In this document: piece after piece, positions 36,101 through 48,100 of the stretch
Position numbering within the stretch: position 1 is the stretch's first letter
How the letters are laid out: every line of letters starts with the position of its first letter
Origin: Sclerurus mexicanus
Lineage: Eukaryota; Chordata; Aves; Passeriformes; Furnariidae
Length of the DNA: 64,000 bases
Direction of reading: 5' to 3'
Assembly: GCA_013396755.1 (NCBI GenBank)
Contig: VWZF01003640.1
Location: forward strand, 163,971-227,970
The notes under the pieces: generated by a model
Told to the model about the DNA's origin: nothing
What the model saw: the letters and a program-made list of their open reading frames with translations, nothing else
The model's database searches: none
Translations under genes and position numbers: made by a program

Positions 36101-38928
36101 AGAGGTTATAGAAAAGGCAGTGACAAGGAGGTGTGACACACATGGATCCAGTACACTGCTTCACTTCCTTATGTTATTACCATAGCTGTGACATCCTTGT
36201 CTCCCACCCTTTTCATACTTAATTTTACAATTGCTTATACCTGAGGCTGTATAAACACTGAAGCCAGTGCCAGTGATAGCATGTTCCACTTCATCCCTGT
36301 TACTTTAATGAAGATTTCCCCCAGGATCTACGTTTGGCTGATGTTTGTCTATTGTAGTGACGTTGCCTGGCTATTATCACTCTCAGAGTTACTGGCCTAG
36401 CTGTAAAAAATAGGCTCCTGCCTTCAGCGAGGGTGTTTAAGTGATGCATACTTTCAGAGAAGTTGACTCTGTGCTATTCCCGAGCATTATATTAATTTAA
36501 AAGTGTTTTTAAAATCCAGACCATAGTGGGACTGAGAGAAGAGTTGCCTGTGAGGTTTGGGAGAGGACAGCAGTGGGTGGGCACTGTCAGGGTGAGGAAG
36601 AGCTGTGTCTGCACCTCACTGGAGCTGGTTTTGGTGGTGGTGTCCCAGGCTGCAGGTGTGGGGACCATCTCCCTTAGGGAGGAGTGAAAGAATTCCCTGG
36701 TGAATCTGACCTACCTGTCATGGAAGGCTTTCAGTGATTTGTTGCTCTCATTTGTTTTCACAATACTGTTTAATGCATTCAGATGTACAGGGTAATGGTG
36801 GGACTTTTAATTAGGCTTCTGAAAATGGTAAAGCAAGTCCTCTTGGCTGATTTCAGTGGCAGCTCAGGAGTGACCGAGGCTATGCTCTTTGGGACAGTGA
36901 CTTACATACCTTAGATTTGTACATCACAGTGGCTCTGTGATGTGATAGAATGTAATTTAATAATAGTGAAATGAATAAAAAATTTCGAGGTTTATGTGGG
37001 GTTTTTATGGTCAGGTTTTTGGCCTTATTTACATTGCATTCTCCTGTATACAATGCATTAATCTGTGGAACGAGATTTTTTCCAAAAGGCGTAGTCGGAA
37101 ATAATAAAAATAGAGTAGTGTGCTAGACATAGTTAAATGACGTTTTTTATGACTCATTTAGAAATTATCTCCAGGATTTCCAAGTATGTTTGGTGAAACT
37201 CAGCTTTCCAAATAAGCCAAAAGACATTTAAGTGTTGTTAATTTGTAACAGAGTAACAACTTTGCATCTTAAAGCCAAAGGATAAAAATCTGGTCAAAAG
37301 TCTTAGGGTTTGGTGTTTTCAAAGGTATAGGGAGGTCAAAGAAAATCAAAAGCCATAGTAAAATACAGCTGAAATACAAAAAATGTTGCGTTGAAAGAAC
37401 TGTGATTGTGAGAGTCAAATGTTGCTTTAAACAGCTTTTCCAAAGTTTCTAACAAAAAGATTTCAGACAAAATTTGTCTTCATCACATTTCAAAAATTGT
37501 AAGTACTCTGAAGTATTAATCCTTCTGCCTAATCCATCTCTGATCTCCGGTGGGACAGGAGTCTGGTAACTAAAGAGGTGACGTTTCAAAGCAGGACTGG
37601 TAAGGTAGAAGGGAAGAGTTAGTCAGGAGTCTTGGAAGAAGGAACAGGCTGTCTGTTCTTTGCCACTGCACCTAGTCATGGGGCGAGTTGTCCATGTTTC
37701 TTACTGATTGGGAAATGTCTCATGGTTCCCTAGATAAGATGCAGCTGTCTTTTTCTGAAACAAGTATTTATTTTAAGGAAACCTGTAGTTATTTGCCCTT
37801 GACGTGGTGTTTCTGCTTTTCTGTAGTCTCGTTCTTATCTTTGGCCCTTTCTGGCTTTTTCATTGTCAGACAATCCCTGTGAAAGTCACTTTCAAGTATG
37901 TTCAGTACCTTTGCTTTCTGTGATCTACTTAATGTTGGGTTTGTAAGCTTAATTTTTCTGGTATTACTAATGTGGCTGCTCAGGTTCCCTCTCTCTGGAA
38001 TGCTTTCCTCTCTAAGATTGCAGCTAAAGCCTGAACAAATTTCCCTTTTTCACTTTGCTGTACCCTCCAGTGTCTTGCCTCCTCTGACAATGCTTTGAAG
38101 ATTTCAGTTGCTTCTTAACTCTCCTGGTTCTCTGCAGCATCCTTCCTTCTCTGAGCAGTGTGTAATTTTGTCTTTCTAATACTTGAAAACATTCCCAGGT
38201 CTTTCATTTCAGTCCCTGACAATCTCTGTTGTAGTATCAGCATACGGTTATATCTTTAATCACTGTGAAATGTGTCCTTTCAGCTGAGATTGTACCTCAG
38301 CACTGGGAGTTTTTCTAATTTCATGTCTGTAAAGCAAGTGTATGCCTTGCTGCTATCTCTTTGATCTTCATAATGTATATTACTCTCATAAAAAATGAAC
38401 ACACACAAAAAAAGTGCCGTGTTTGGCTGGATCTGAGATGTCAGCAAGAAATAGGAGAGGGCTGTGTGGGTCATGCCATTGCAATGTCAGATAATACAGA
38501 GTGCTGCTTGATAGGTATTTGTTCTCCTGTACTTAGGCTTCAGTCAGGCTGTACTAACTCCTGAATTCTGAGGGCAGGGTTCATTGCATAAAAGGGTCAT
38601 GGTCCTTTTTTGTGTGAATTAATATCTGCTGAGAAACCTAATCAAAATAGTACCATGTGCGACTGTTCAGATTCAGTTGTAAGAGAATATTAGAATAGTG
38701 ATATGTTCTTCTAAAGTGCCTTTAAACAAACAAAACTCTTAACATCTTAGTCAAGAAATGCCATTGTAACTAGAGGTTCACCCAGATTCCTTTCAAGTAA
38801 AGATTTATTTCTTGAATTTATCGCTGTTTAAACTCTGTCCATTCCAGAGTGCATATTAATTATTCTTCTGTATTTAAAAAAAAAAGTCAACCCAAAATAG
38901 CACAACAGCTTTAACTTCATAAAACATC

Positions 38929-38951
38929 TTTTTTTTTTTTTTCCCCCCCCC
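38929..38951. repeat. T14-C9 homopolymer junction
   Basis: Fourteen T followed by nine C. It looks like an exaggerated polypyrimidine tract, but no AG acceptor with an exon follows. It lies in intron 1 and is prone to sequencing error. Confidence 0.8.
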
Positions 38952-41900
38952 ACTGATATAAGGGCCTTGCTGGCTGACTCAACTTTTCCCTTCAGAAGTT
39001 ATTGAGTTCTTTCTGCTAGAGGGGTTCTAAAAAACTTTAAAAGCAAAGATCGGGAGCTCCTTTAATATAAGGCTTCCAGACAGTGTTTCTCCATTTTGTG
39101 TCAGTAATTCTTAAATCCAAATTTTAAAAAAAATGAATTAAATTGGACACTGGGATGTATTGCAACTTTGTTTTTATATTTTATTGTCTCTTGTTACTGA
39201 AGACAGCTGTTTTTCAATACTGGGAAATAAAAAGGTATCTGTGCCTCTCTTACTTGTCCTGCAGCAGAGAAAACAACACTGTTTAACAGTAATGTAGTTT
39301 TTGTTACTGTTTTCCAACTTAATGGATGTAAAAGTCTCTTACAGAAAAGCAAAATGTGTGTGTACACAGACAATCATGAGGCATGGTTTCCATTTTTCTG
39401 GCCTTTTTTTTTTTTTTAATGTTCCATGCTCTCTCTGAAAACTCACTTCTTCCCTAGTGTTCCCTGACCTTTTGTCTTCCTCCAAATATCTGGCATGCTT
39501 CAGCTGACACCATCAGGGTCTCTTCTGCCTGTCTCTGATGAGGTTCTGAGTTTCCATGCTCTTCTGGTGGGGGGTGGGTGGGCAGACGAATAGGAAGAAA
39601 AAGAAAAAAAAAGAGTACCTGTAAAACTCTGGTCTGTTTCTGTGTGTTTTGCTTTTCTGAAAGAAACCTTGACTTGGACTGTTGGGTTCCAGAACTGCCT
39701 CTGAAAAAATGGTAGCAGTTTGTAGCCCAGTCATGCTCCTCCACTCGTCAAGCAGAGATGTGGAAGGGGTAAGTGGAACCTGCAAGTGTCCAGCAAAGAC
39801 ATCCTGAAGGAAATCATGGATACACAACACAACTATTATAATAGTACTATTCACAGGGAACCACATTATTTTACCTAGTTGTTAAAGGGAAAGGTTCAGA
39901 TTGGTACTTACGAAAGTATGATTGCATATCTGATGATGAAAGTCTTGCTTCTGCTATAGAAGTACTTTTGAATTGCCAGGATTCCTAAAAAGTGTCTAAG
40001 TTTTGTGAGAGTTGTGATGGTTCCTATCTATGTGAGCCCATTAACATCTTGGTGTGGAGAAAAACAGTTTGACAGCTGTAGTCTGGCACTTCCTTATCGT
40101 AACTTGATATAACATTCCATAGAGACAGTCACGCCTCAGATTTATACTCCACTCTGCTTCTGGTATTTCAGCTTTAATGGTTTATAGTGTCAACTCACTT
40201 GTTTGGATAATCTTAAATCGACTTGTTATATTAGAACAGTTTACATTCTGTTTCTCTTTTTGCCTTCCTTCGCATAGGATAATTTTGTGCCATGGTTTGA
40301 TGGGAAAGTACTCTGAAAATCACTGATTTCTGCTACTTTGTTTTAATAAAGCTGATGTTTTGTGCCTATGCTCTTTGTGAGGACTATACTACTGAGTTTA
40401 TGCCACCTACTATAAGCTTAATACCATCCTTCATCAGGAAACCTTAAAAAAATTGAGTTGATTAGAGTTAGAAAAAAGATCTGTATTAAATATTTGTGTA
40501 TGAAATAGCTTAACTTAGTCTGCTGCTATAAAATTGTATCCAGTATCAGAAATGAGAGCACATGGGGATTTTTTTTACCGCAGTTGTAATTAGGAATTGT
40601 TCACAGATCCTAGTGAAAAGCAAAGTGCTTGTAGAGGATAAGTTTTCAAGGTATCCAATACAGAGCGGTAACATCTAATACTGTAACATCATGGCTGGAA
40701 CGTCAGCCACTCGTTTGTCCCTGAATTTTTTTCCTGTGACCCTGAACTGATCTTTTGAGTTTTATTTGTCCTTTCTATAGGAATTTAATGTCCTTAGGAC
40801 ATGTAAGAAGGGGGATAGCAATAGCTGGGAGAATGATGGTTTTGCTTCGTTTCAGGCTTATGAATAGTGTAGAGAAACAGCTTTCCCTGCTATGGTAGTA
40901 GTGTACATTTAAAAAGCCTGATGGTGTTTTTTACCAGTCACTTTTCAGAGTCCCTGACAGAGAAGGGAGCCCACACACAGTAGAAAAAGCACGCTTTTAG
41001 GTCTGGTTGTAAGGAATGATTTTGCTGTCACTTGTTTGGCTTAAATACTTTAATTGCTGGTTTGGTTTGAAAGCTGGAATAAAAAAAAAAAAAGGTAATA
41101 TTTATGTCCATTTTGCACTTATGAGGCTGAGTTTTACATCTACCTATAACCATAGTCAGAACTCTCAAAAGTTGAACATAGCGAGCCAAAATCCAGCATT
41201 AGGTATTTCAAAGTAAATCTCAATGCCAAAGCAAGCTGAAAAACATTTATTTTTTGTTTGTTTTGTCACTTTTGGAAAGGATTTTTAAAAAAAGTTAAAA
41301 AATTCCAGTCTGTGATTTTGAAATTTTACATTCCTGATATTCCAAGTGAGAGAACCCAATGGAGTGGAGCCACTACAAAGTGGCAGTACATCTGTGAATT
41401 TAAGTGATGGAATGTACTGTTCTGATTTATTTATGCAAATTATTCAAATACTTTTTATTAAATAAATGTAATGATGTACCTTTGCTTTAAGGAAGAAAGG
41501 TTTTTCAATCTGAAACAGCCTGTTAAGGGTTCCTGCCTAGTGCTTAATTCAGCCTGTGCCTGAGGACAGTGTGGAGAACAGAGACATGTTCAGCAGACAT
41601 TTCTCATTTTTCTTGAACAGTGAGTAGGATCACTGTCCTGAGTCAGTTCTGGCAAAACTGTGGAATGCACAGCTTGATCTGCCTTTCCACTGCCAAAGTC
41701 ACTTGCCTTTAGCTGCCAGGGAGGAAATTGGGCCGTTTTGCTCTCTTCTGGTACAATGGTTTAATTTAACTCAGTTTTTGTTGTGTTTACCCAATTACTG
41801 TGTCTTGGTTCCCATGAGCCAAGTAAAAGCAGGAACTGTGCCAAAGGTATGAGACATTTTGAACTTGAATATTGCTGCACCTGAGGTTTTGACATAATAG

Positions 41901-43776
41901 AGAGCTTACAATGCAATCATCTCACAGCAAAATCTTTTAATCGCATTATAGTCTCTGCAATTAACGTATAATAACATTCATGTTGTTACCACAGACATGG
42001 CCCATTGTTCAGCCTGAGCCACGTCCCGTTGGTGTGCAGGGGGGGAGTTCAGTTCCAGTTCTAACTGGAGGTACAAAATCAAAGTGTTTCCTGTTTCAAA
42101 GCAGCAATTTCATCTTGTTTTTGTAGATCCCAGGTCTGCTGAGTGGTACCAGGTTGGTGTGCTGGATTCACAGGGTTCTTGTCATGGTGTAGGCAGAGGT
42201 TGCTCTGATGGCTGTGCTAGTGTAAGAAGTTGTTACTGATGTGTCCATCAATATTGTTTTAAATTAGATGCCCTTTAGAGCTCAGTCTAAGGGATAGGCT
42301 GTGTTATCTGTAAATTTATTATTCCCTTCTGCCCCATCTAGTCTGCAGACAGATTCCAAAAAACTAATGTAGGTGTATGTGGGACCTTCAGGATTTGTTC
42401 TCTTAGCAGTCCTTGATTCCAGGCTTTTCTCCATGTACTTCTAATGACAAAACACAGGGATGCTGTGGGAGTGCCTACAGTGACTGTGCAATACTGAAAA
42501 TAGCCATAAGCAGAGGGTACTTTTCATTGGTAAACCAGAAGGAAAAAAAAATCCTAATCTAGTAGGAAATGTCAGATTTTTATCTCTTTAGCATAAAACC
42601 AGTCATCTTCTGACAACATAAAGAAGTGAACCTGGAATTTTGTACATGTTAAAACTGTCACTGGTGTAAGAAATGCAAACTATCATTTTAATCTTAAAAG
42701 CTTTGTGGAGGCAGAATAATAGTGCTCTCTTAACTGTCCTTAAAAGGTTATGTGTTTTTCTCATTTTTAACACTGGAAAACTTGATGCAGTTTTGATGAC
42801 ACTGAACCCTGCTATGGGATAAAATAATCAAGATTCTAAAAGAAGCCATAGGCTTTGAAAAATGGATTTTTTTCCTATGGTACCCAAAGTACGTCAGAGT
42901 TTTCTGTAGTATATTAATTCTGCTCAAAGATGCTAAAATGTTATTCTTAAACATAAGTAAGAAATGGGCGTGGAAGTCATTAAGTGGAGAAGAAAGTCAG
43001 CATGTGAAAGATAGAGCCTGAAACAATATATTTACTCACTAACAGTGTTGATTAACAGTATCTGAATCCATATTTGAGACTGGTTAAACATTTGCTCGAA
43101 ACTGTTACGACCTTGATGAATGCTTGTACAGCACCTTATCAAATCATGTTTTGAATTTAACATTTCTCATGTAATAAATCACTTGGTAGTGGAAACTGAA
43201 CTTGGCTTTGGTCCTCTTGTTCTTCAGTGCCTTAGAACTGGCAGGCATTTGTCTGTGTCTCTTGACAAAAGGAGTGAGTTTTCCTGTTTCTTGAGGTCCG
43301 AACTTGCCAATTTTGAGTAGGTACTCAGGTAAACCAGCTCACTGAACTAGAGATAAGACTCAATGTACTTTTGCAGGGCAAATTAATGTCCAGAGCAGTT
43401 TTGTGTCACCACTGGTGACCACAGACAGACCTGCGTGGAAAGGTTAAGAACGGGGCAAAATGTATGAACATTTTCAGTTCAGGCAGTTGCACAAGTTTGT
43501 TTGTTTGGCAAACCTGAATGGATCTGTGTTCCCAATGCCTGTCTCCCCTTAAGGTGAGATGAAGTTCTCACATTCCTGGTGTCCTTTGGCAAGTGAGATT
43601 TATGCTGCCCTTATTTGCAGGAAGGGTTGCTGCTGTCAAAAATTGTGTAGAGCTTTGAAGATAAAGTTGCTTGAATTCTCAGGTTTATTATTCAGTGTTT
43701 TTGAACCTCTCCAAGCTTGATATATGAAACACTGCATCAGGGTTATTTTTATAGGGTTTATGTCGTGTTATAGAAG

Positions 43777-43794
43777 TTTAGATCTAGATCTAAA
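43777..43794. repeat. 18-base perfect palindrome
   Basis: TTTAGATCTAGATCTAAA equals its own reverse complement. A second palindrome, AATTTTAAAATT, follows it at 43793-43804. There is no loop, so it is a dyad rather than a hairpin. It lies in intron 1 and its function is unknown. Confidence 0.6.
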
Positions 43795-45118
43795 TTTTAA
43801 AATTCAGAATAATCTTGTTTTTAATCCTGAACTTTTTGTGAAGCTGAGCATTGTCTCCTTGTTGATAGATTTGACTGAAAACTCTACGGAATTACCCTGA
43901 TTATTCCCCCCCCACACTACTCCCCAACCTCTTCTGATTTCCTTCATCATTACCAAAGGATACACAATAATAATTTTGATCTTATTTTTGTCAGTTGTGT
44001 GTTTTCATATGCAGGGTGGTTCTAAGTGCTTCAAAGAAGTTCTTGTGTATTTGCTAAGAAAGCATTGTTCTTCAAATTCTGGTGGTGCCAAGATACTGAC
44101 AAGTTTCTAACTTTTAAGAAATTATGGGGTCATTAAGATTTTAGTTGCATGTGTTAAATTGATCTGGCTCTGTGATGCATATGCTTTGATGGGGTATAAA
44201 GGCTCATCTAATTCTTAAATGTTTAAAGAAGGAATAGAAAGTTCATTGGCTTTATCAGGAAAAATAGAATTATACATCAAAAGGAAGAGAGCTGAGAAAG
44301 CATGAAGCACCCAGAATAAAATTGCTTTGTTTGGTTGGTGAAGGAGAGCAGAGTGCTTTGGTTTTGTTCTGGGTGAAGCTTTGCAGGTTGATTGGTTTTT
44401 GTGTTGTGACTGAAGCAACTCACAAAGGCTGTAACTTGGTTACAGCGAAAGGGGCAAAGATGCCATTTGCTGAAGGTTGGCTTGATGTCAAAATGTATGT
44501 GAACAGTGAAAGTCAGGAAGCTCTCCCGAAGCTAAAGTTCAAGTACCTTGTGTAGCAAACAGCATGAACAAAGGAGCAAGGAAGGAATGGATCCTCCATT
44601 TCAGAATTTTTCAATTTAAATCCCTTATGGAAGACAGCCTTGGTCAGGGATATGTGACTGGAGTTATGAGAGCACTGCCGTGGCACTTACAGCTTGTGCT
44701 CTGTAGGAGTGTGGAAGGGATTAGCAATAAGTTCCTTTGGCTTTTGATCCATATTAAGTAAGTGCAGCTAACCTAAAGTGCCGGAATGTTGCGCAGTAAT
44801 CCTAAGTAAAATAGGCTGGGAACTGATGATAGTTAAGATCGGGTGATCTCTTTAAAGGTATATTTTTTGGAGAATTAGGTAAAAAAGAACTCCAAAACTT
44901 CTTATTGTCCATCTTAGCATGTAATGGCCTTCAGGAATATGAAGTTTAGTTTTGAATAAACACTGACTGGCAAGTAAATGGTTGAAAGCTTTATACTGAA
45001 ATATGGGGCTTTTTAGGAGGTTTGTATGGGATTTGTGTAGTAAAAATAATTATTCAAGGTGGTGACTTGCTAATAATAAATACAAATGTGTAATTTTTAT
45101 TTTTTTTTCCCCCCCCAG

Positions 45119-45154
45119 CTCCAGTTGTTAACCGATACAACAGAAGAGTGTCAG
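45119..45154 (+). CDS. PRKAR2A: PRKAR2A exon 2, 36 bases, autophosphorylation site
   Basis: The exon lies between a T9C8-AG acceptor (45100-45118) and a GTATGG donor at 45155. With two bases from the previous exon it encodes xPVVNRYNRRVS plus one base of the next codon (Val). RRVS is the inhibitor sequence of type II regulatory subunits. It occupies the active-site cleft of the PKA catalytic subunit, and its serine is phosphorylated in the holoenzyme. V at the third position favours RII-alpha over RII-beta (RRAS). The NRY segment just before it resembles RII-beta more. The exon is far too short to be seen as an open frame by length. It sits between introns of about 23.5 and 16.5 kb. Confidence 0.95.
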
Positions 45155-48100
45155 GTATGGTTTCTTTTTAAGACTTTAAAGTTTCTGAAGAAGTTTAAAA
45201 ATGTGTATTTGACTAAAGGAATTGCATTAAAAATGACCTTGCTCTTATCACTGCCTTATTTCTCATAATTCTTGAAGTATTTTTATTTGAAAGAATGAGA
45301 ATTACTTCTTAATTCACTGTAGACACCAGTGGACAACACGCTGAGAGTAGTTTAGAAAACAGTTCTGGGGGTGATCACAGGCTCTTGAAGCAACCACAGC
45401 AGTAGCAAAGATTCTGGCCAGAAAAACTTCCCGGAAGTTTTGTACAGCATAGCAAGCTTTTGCTATAATTATTTTGCAGGAAAATGAAAAAGTGGTAGCT
45501 TTTTTCAGCTGCAGCACATCTCCTAATCTTCTGTGTTGCTAAGAATTTTATCTCTGGTTAGAATACAGAAATGTGTGTGGGGCTGCCCCCTTTTTCCATA
45601 GTTTTAGCTCCTTGCTTGTGCAGCTGATACTTGAAGTTGTTGAATTAGTGGCTGTTCACTTGTTCTAGAGACACAGATTATGTTCTTTTGTTTTCTATCT
45701 CAACCAATATTAAATGCTTTAATGAGAAGCTGTTACTGCCAACAAGTTCTTTTAGAAGTTGTTCTTGAAGAGTATCATGTGAACAAAATGTTGTGTGTAG
45801 ATGAGAAGGTCAGGAATTCTTTTTTCATTTGAGGTGCAGTGTGAATTGCTTTGTATATGTTACTTTTTTTTGTCTTCAAATATTTAACCAAAATTTAGCT
45901 GGTCTAGAAAGTTATTGTGGTTCTGATTTGAAAAATGTCTATAACAATGCCGAAGTATTTGGTGAAACCAAACCCTCTAGTTTTCAGTTCAAGTCCACTC
46001 AGTTTGTAATCTGTGTACATGATCTGACATGCTCCTGGGTACATTAGTTATGGTGGGGCATTTTTGATCATATATATATGTATAGTACACAAACAAATGT
46101 GAGATAAATACGTCTTTATGTGCAAATTGTCCTTATGCGGTTCAATTGCTTTACTAGTGGTTGCTTGAGTATGATTAAGGGCATGACTGTGTATTTATGC
46201 TGCTGCAAATAAGTAACTGAGTATAATGAGAATTTCATAACTCTTAAAAACTCTGCTGGTAGTTTTGATATATTATTACATGAGAAATTTAGGCAGGACA
46301 AAACTGTATCTTGAATAATGGAGTTTGATAGTAAATATTGAAAGTCATATATTGTAGAGTATCTTAATCTGGAGAGGCCCAAGACATTTTAATTTCTCTG
46401 CAAATTAAACTAATCCATCCTGGAACCTGCTGATGGAGTAAAATCATACAAATGAGAAGTGACTACATCTCAGATTTAAATTTAAATAAGGGCCAAATTA
46501 TTCCCAAAGTTAGAAATTGAGCTTTAATCAGAAGGCATTTGTAATCTTTTTGACTTTTCAATACTGAAATGTAATGTTGGTGCTCACATAGTACTGAGCT
46601 GCTCTTAGTTAAAAAACACGTAGAGTCATTTAAGGGGTCTAAAGATTAATGTGAATAACTAAACAGCAAATGTAAAATTGAATTGCTAACTTGTGCAATT
46701 AGATTAAGGGGGACTGTTTAGTTGCTTAATAATGCTGCTGTTTCGGGAAGAGCTAGAATAATTCAGAGTTTACAGTTCATGTTAGAATTGTCATGGAGAC
46801 AAACAATAATAGAATATGTATATATTACTACTGTGTTAAATACTTTCCATAATAATAAAAAAAAAATCTCCGGTTTCTCTCTCTATACACTGCACAGGTC
46901 ACGATCAGCGTGGGATTTGTTAAAATGCAAAGGCGATGCAAACAGCATCCATGTGTGTACAAAGAGATGCTGTTTGCCTTCTCTTGGCAGGAAAAGTAGA
47001 GAAACCTACTGGTTGGGGGTGGGGAGGAGTTGTTTGGTGGATTTTTATGCACTCCATACCTGCTGTCTCTGTCAAGAAGTTACCCAGATAGGAATGAGAC
47101 TGGCAGGGCACTGCTGGGGCACTGAACTCAGCCCCTGCCATCACAGGCAACCACATTTTACAAACCCTTGCATAAAATGAGTGACTCATTTGCTGATTTT
47201 GGTGCTCTCAATTTGATTTGATTTCCTTGTTAGATGCATTACGTTTTAAGCAACTTTTCATTCTGCAATTAATAAAAGTAATACAAATAATAAAATAATA
47301 AAAAGATAGCTTTTGCCTTTATAAACCAACAAATAACAGCAAATACCAAACCAACGTTGCCTTAAAGATTACTCAGCATAGTATCTAAATGTTTCTGATT
47401 TTAACTAATTAAGTAAAGCAGAACAAACCATGGAAAAGAAAAGCTGACAAATTCTGTAGTTGCATTTAGTGTATTCTTTTCTGATTTTATCTTCAGAGGA
47501 GCTTTCTGCTTGTCCGTGTTGACCCTTGTCAGTCTGACCAGCTATTGCCACGTTTCCATGTTTGTAAGGGGAGTGAAGAGCAGAGATAAGTTGCTCGCTG
47601 CTGTCAAGATTTACATGCACAAAATTGTAGATTTAGAGAGAAGAGTTTAAAAACTAATATGGAGTATATCAAAGAAAATACTTAAAATCTGGCTGCCTAG
47701 GGAATTATGGCATTGCTGTCATTTTTCACTAGGTCAGAATGAAAGGAAAATATAGTTTTAATTAAAGGAAAGGTTGATGAGGTAATTGTCTACATTATAC
47801 ATACAGTTTAGGACAGGCTAGTAGTTGTTCTGGTAAGCTATTCAACTAGAGATAGGTTTTTGGAGACTAACAGTTGTTTATTATGCTCTTGTACACATAG
47901 CAGTTACAGAATCTCTTAAATTGCTTTATCAGTGTCCTCAATATTAAATTTGGAGTGTTTATGCCTGGTCGGTTGTGATTAGCTGCCTACAGATAACAGG
48001 ATTATCATGATTCCCTTGGTGCACTAATGCACATTCTAGGGATACATAAACCCATAGAATAAACCTGTTGTAATGATTACTAAATTTTCATTTAGGTGTT

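Larger units (their letters stand above)
21721..45118 (+). other. PRKAR2A: PRKAR2A intron 1
   Basis: About 23.5 kb, if exon 1 lies in or beside the gap. AT-rich with many T-rich tracts, three CR1 fragments, simple repeats and a double poly-C tract. The open frames seen (up to about 175 codons at 35637-36164, minus strand) have no recognisable domains, often start at non-ATG codons, and are antisense or low-complexity. I see no nested gene, tRNA or processed pseudogene. Regulatory elements may be present but cannot be read from one genome. Confidence 0.65.

Noticed and set aside
46722..47180. 152-codon + frame in intron 2
   Set aside because: The product is not family-like and the frame crosses AT-rich and poly-A sequence. 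It does not join the PRKAR2A frame.
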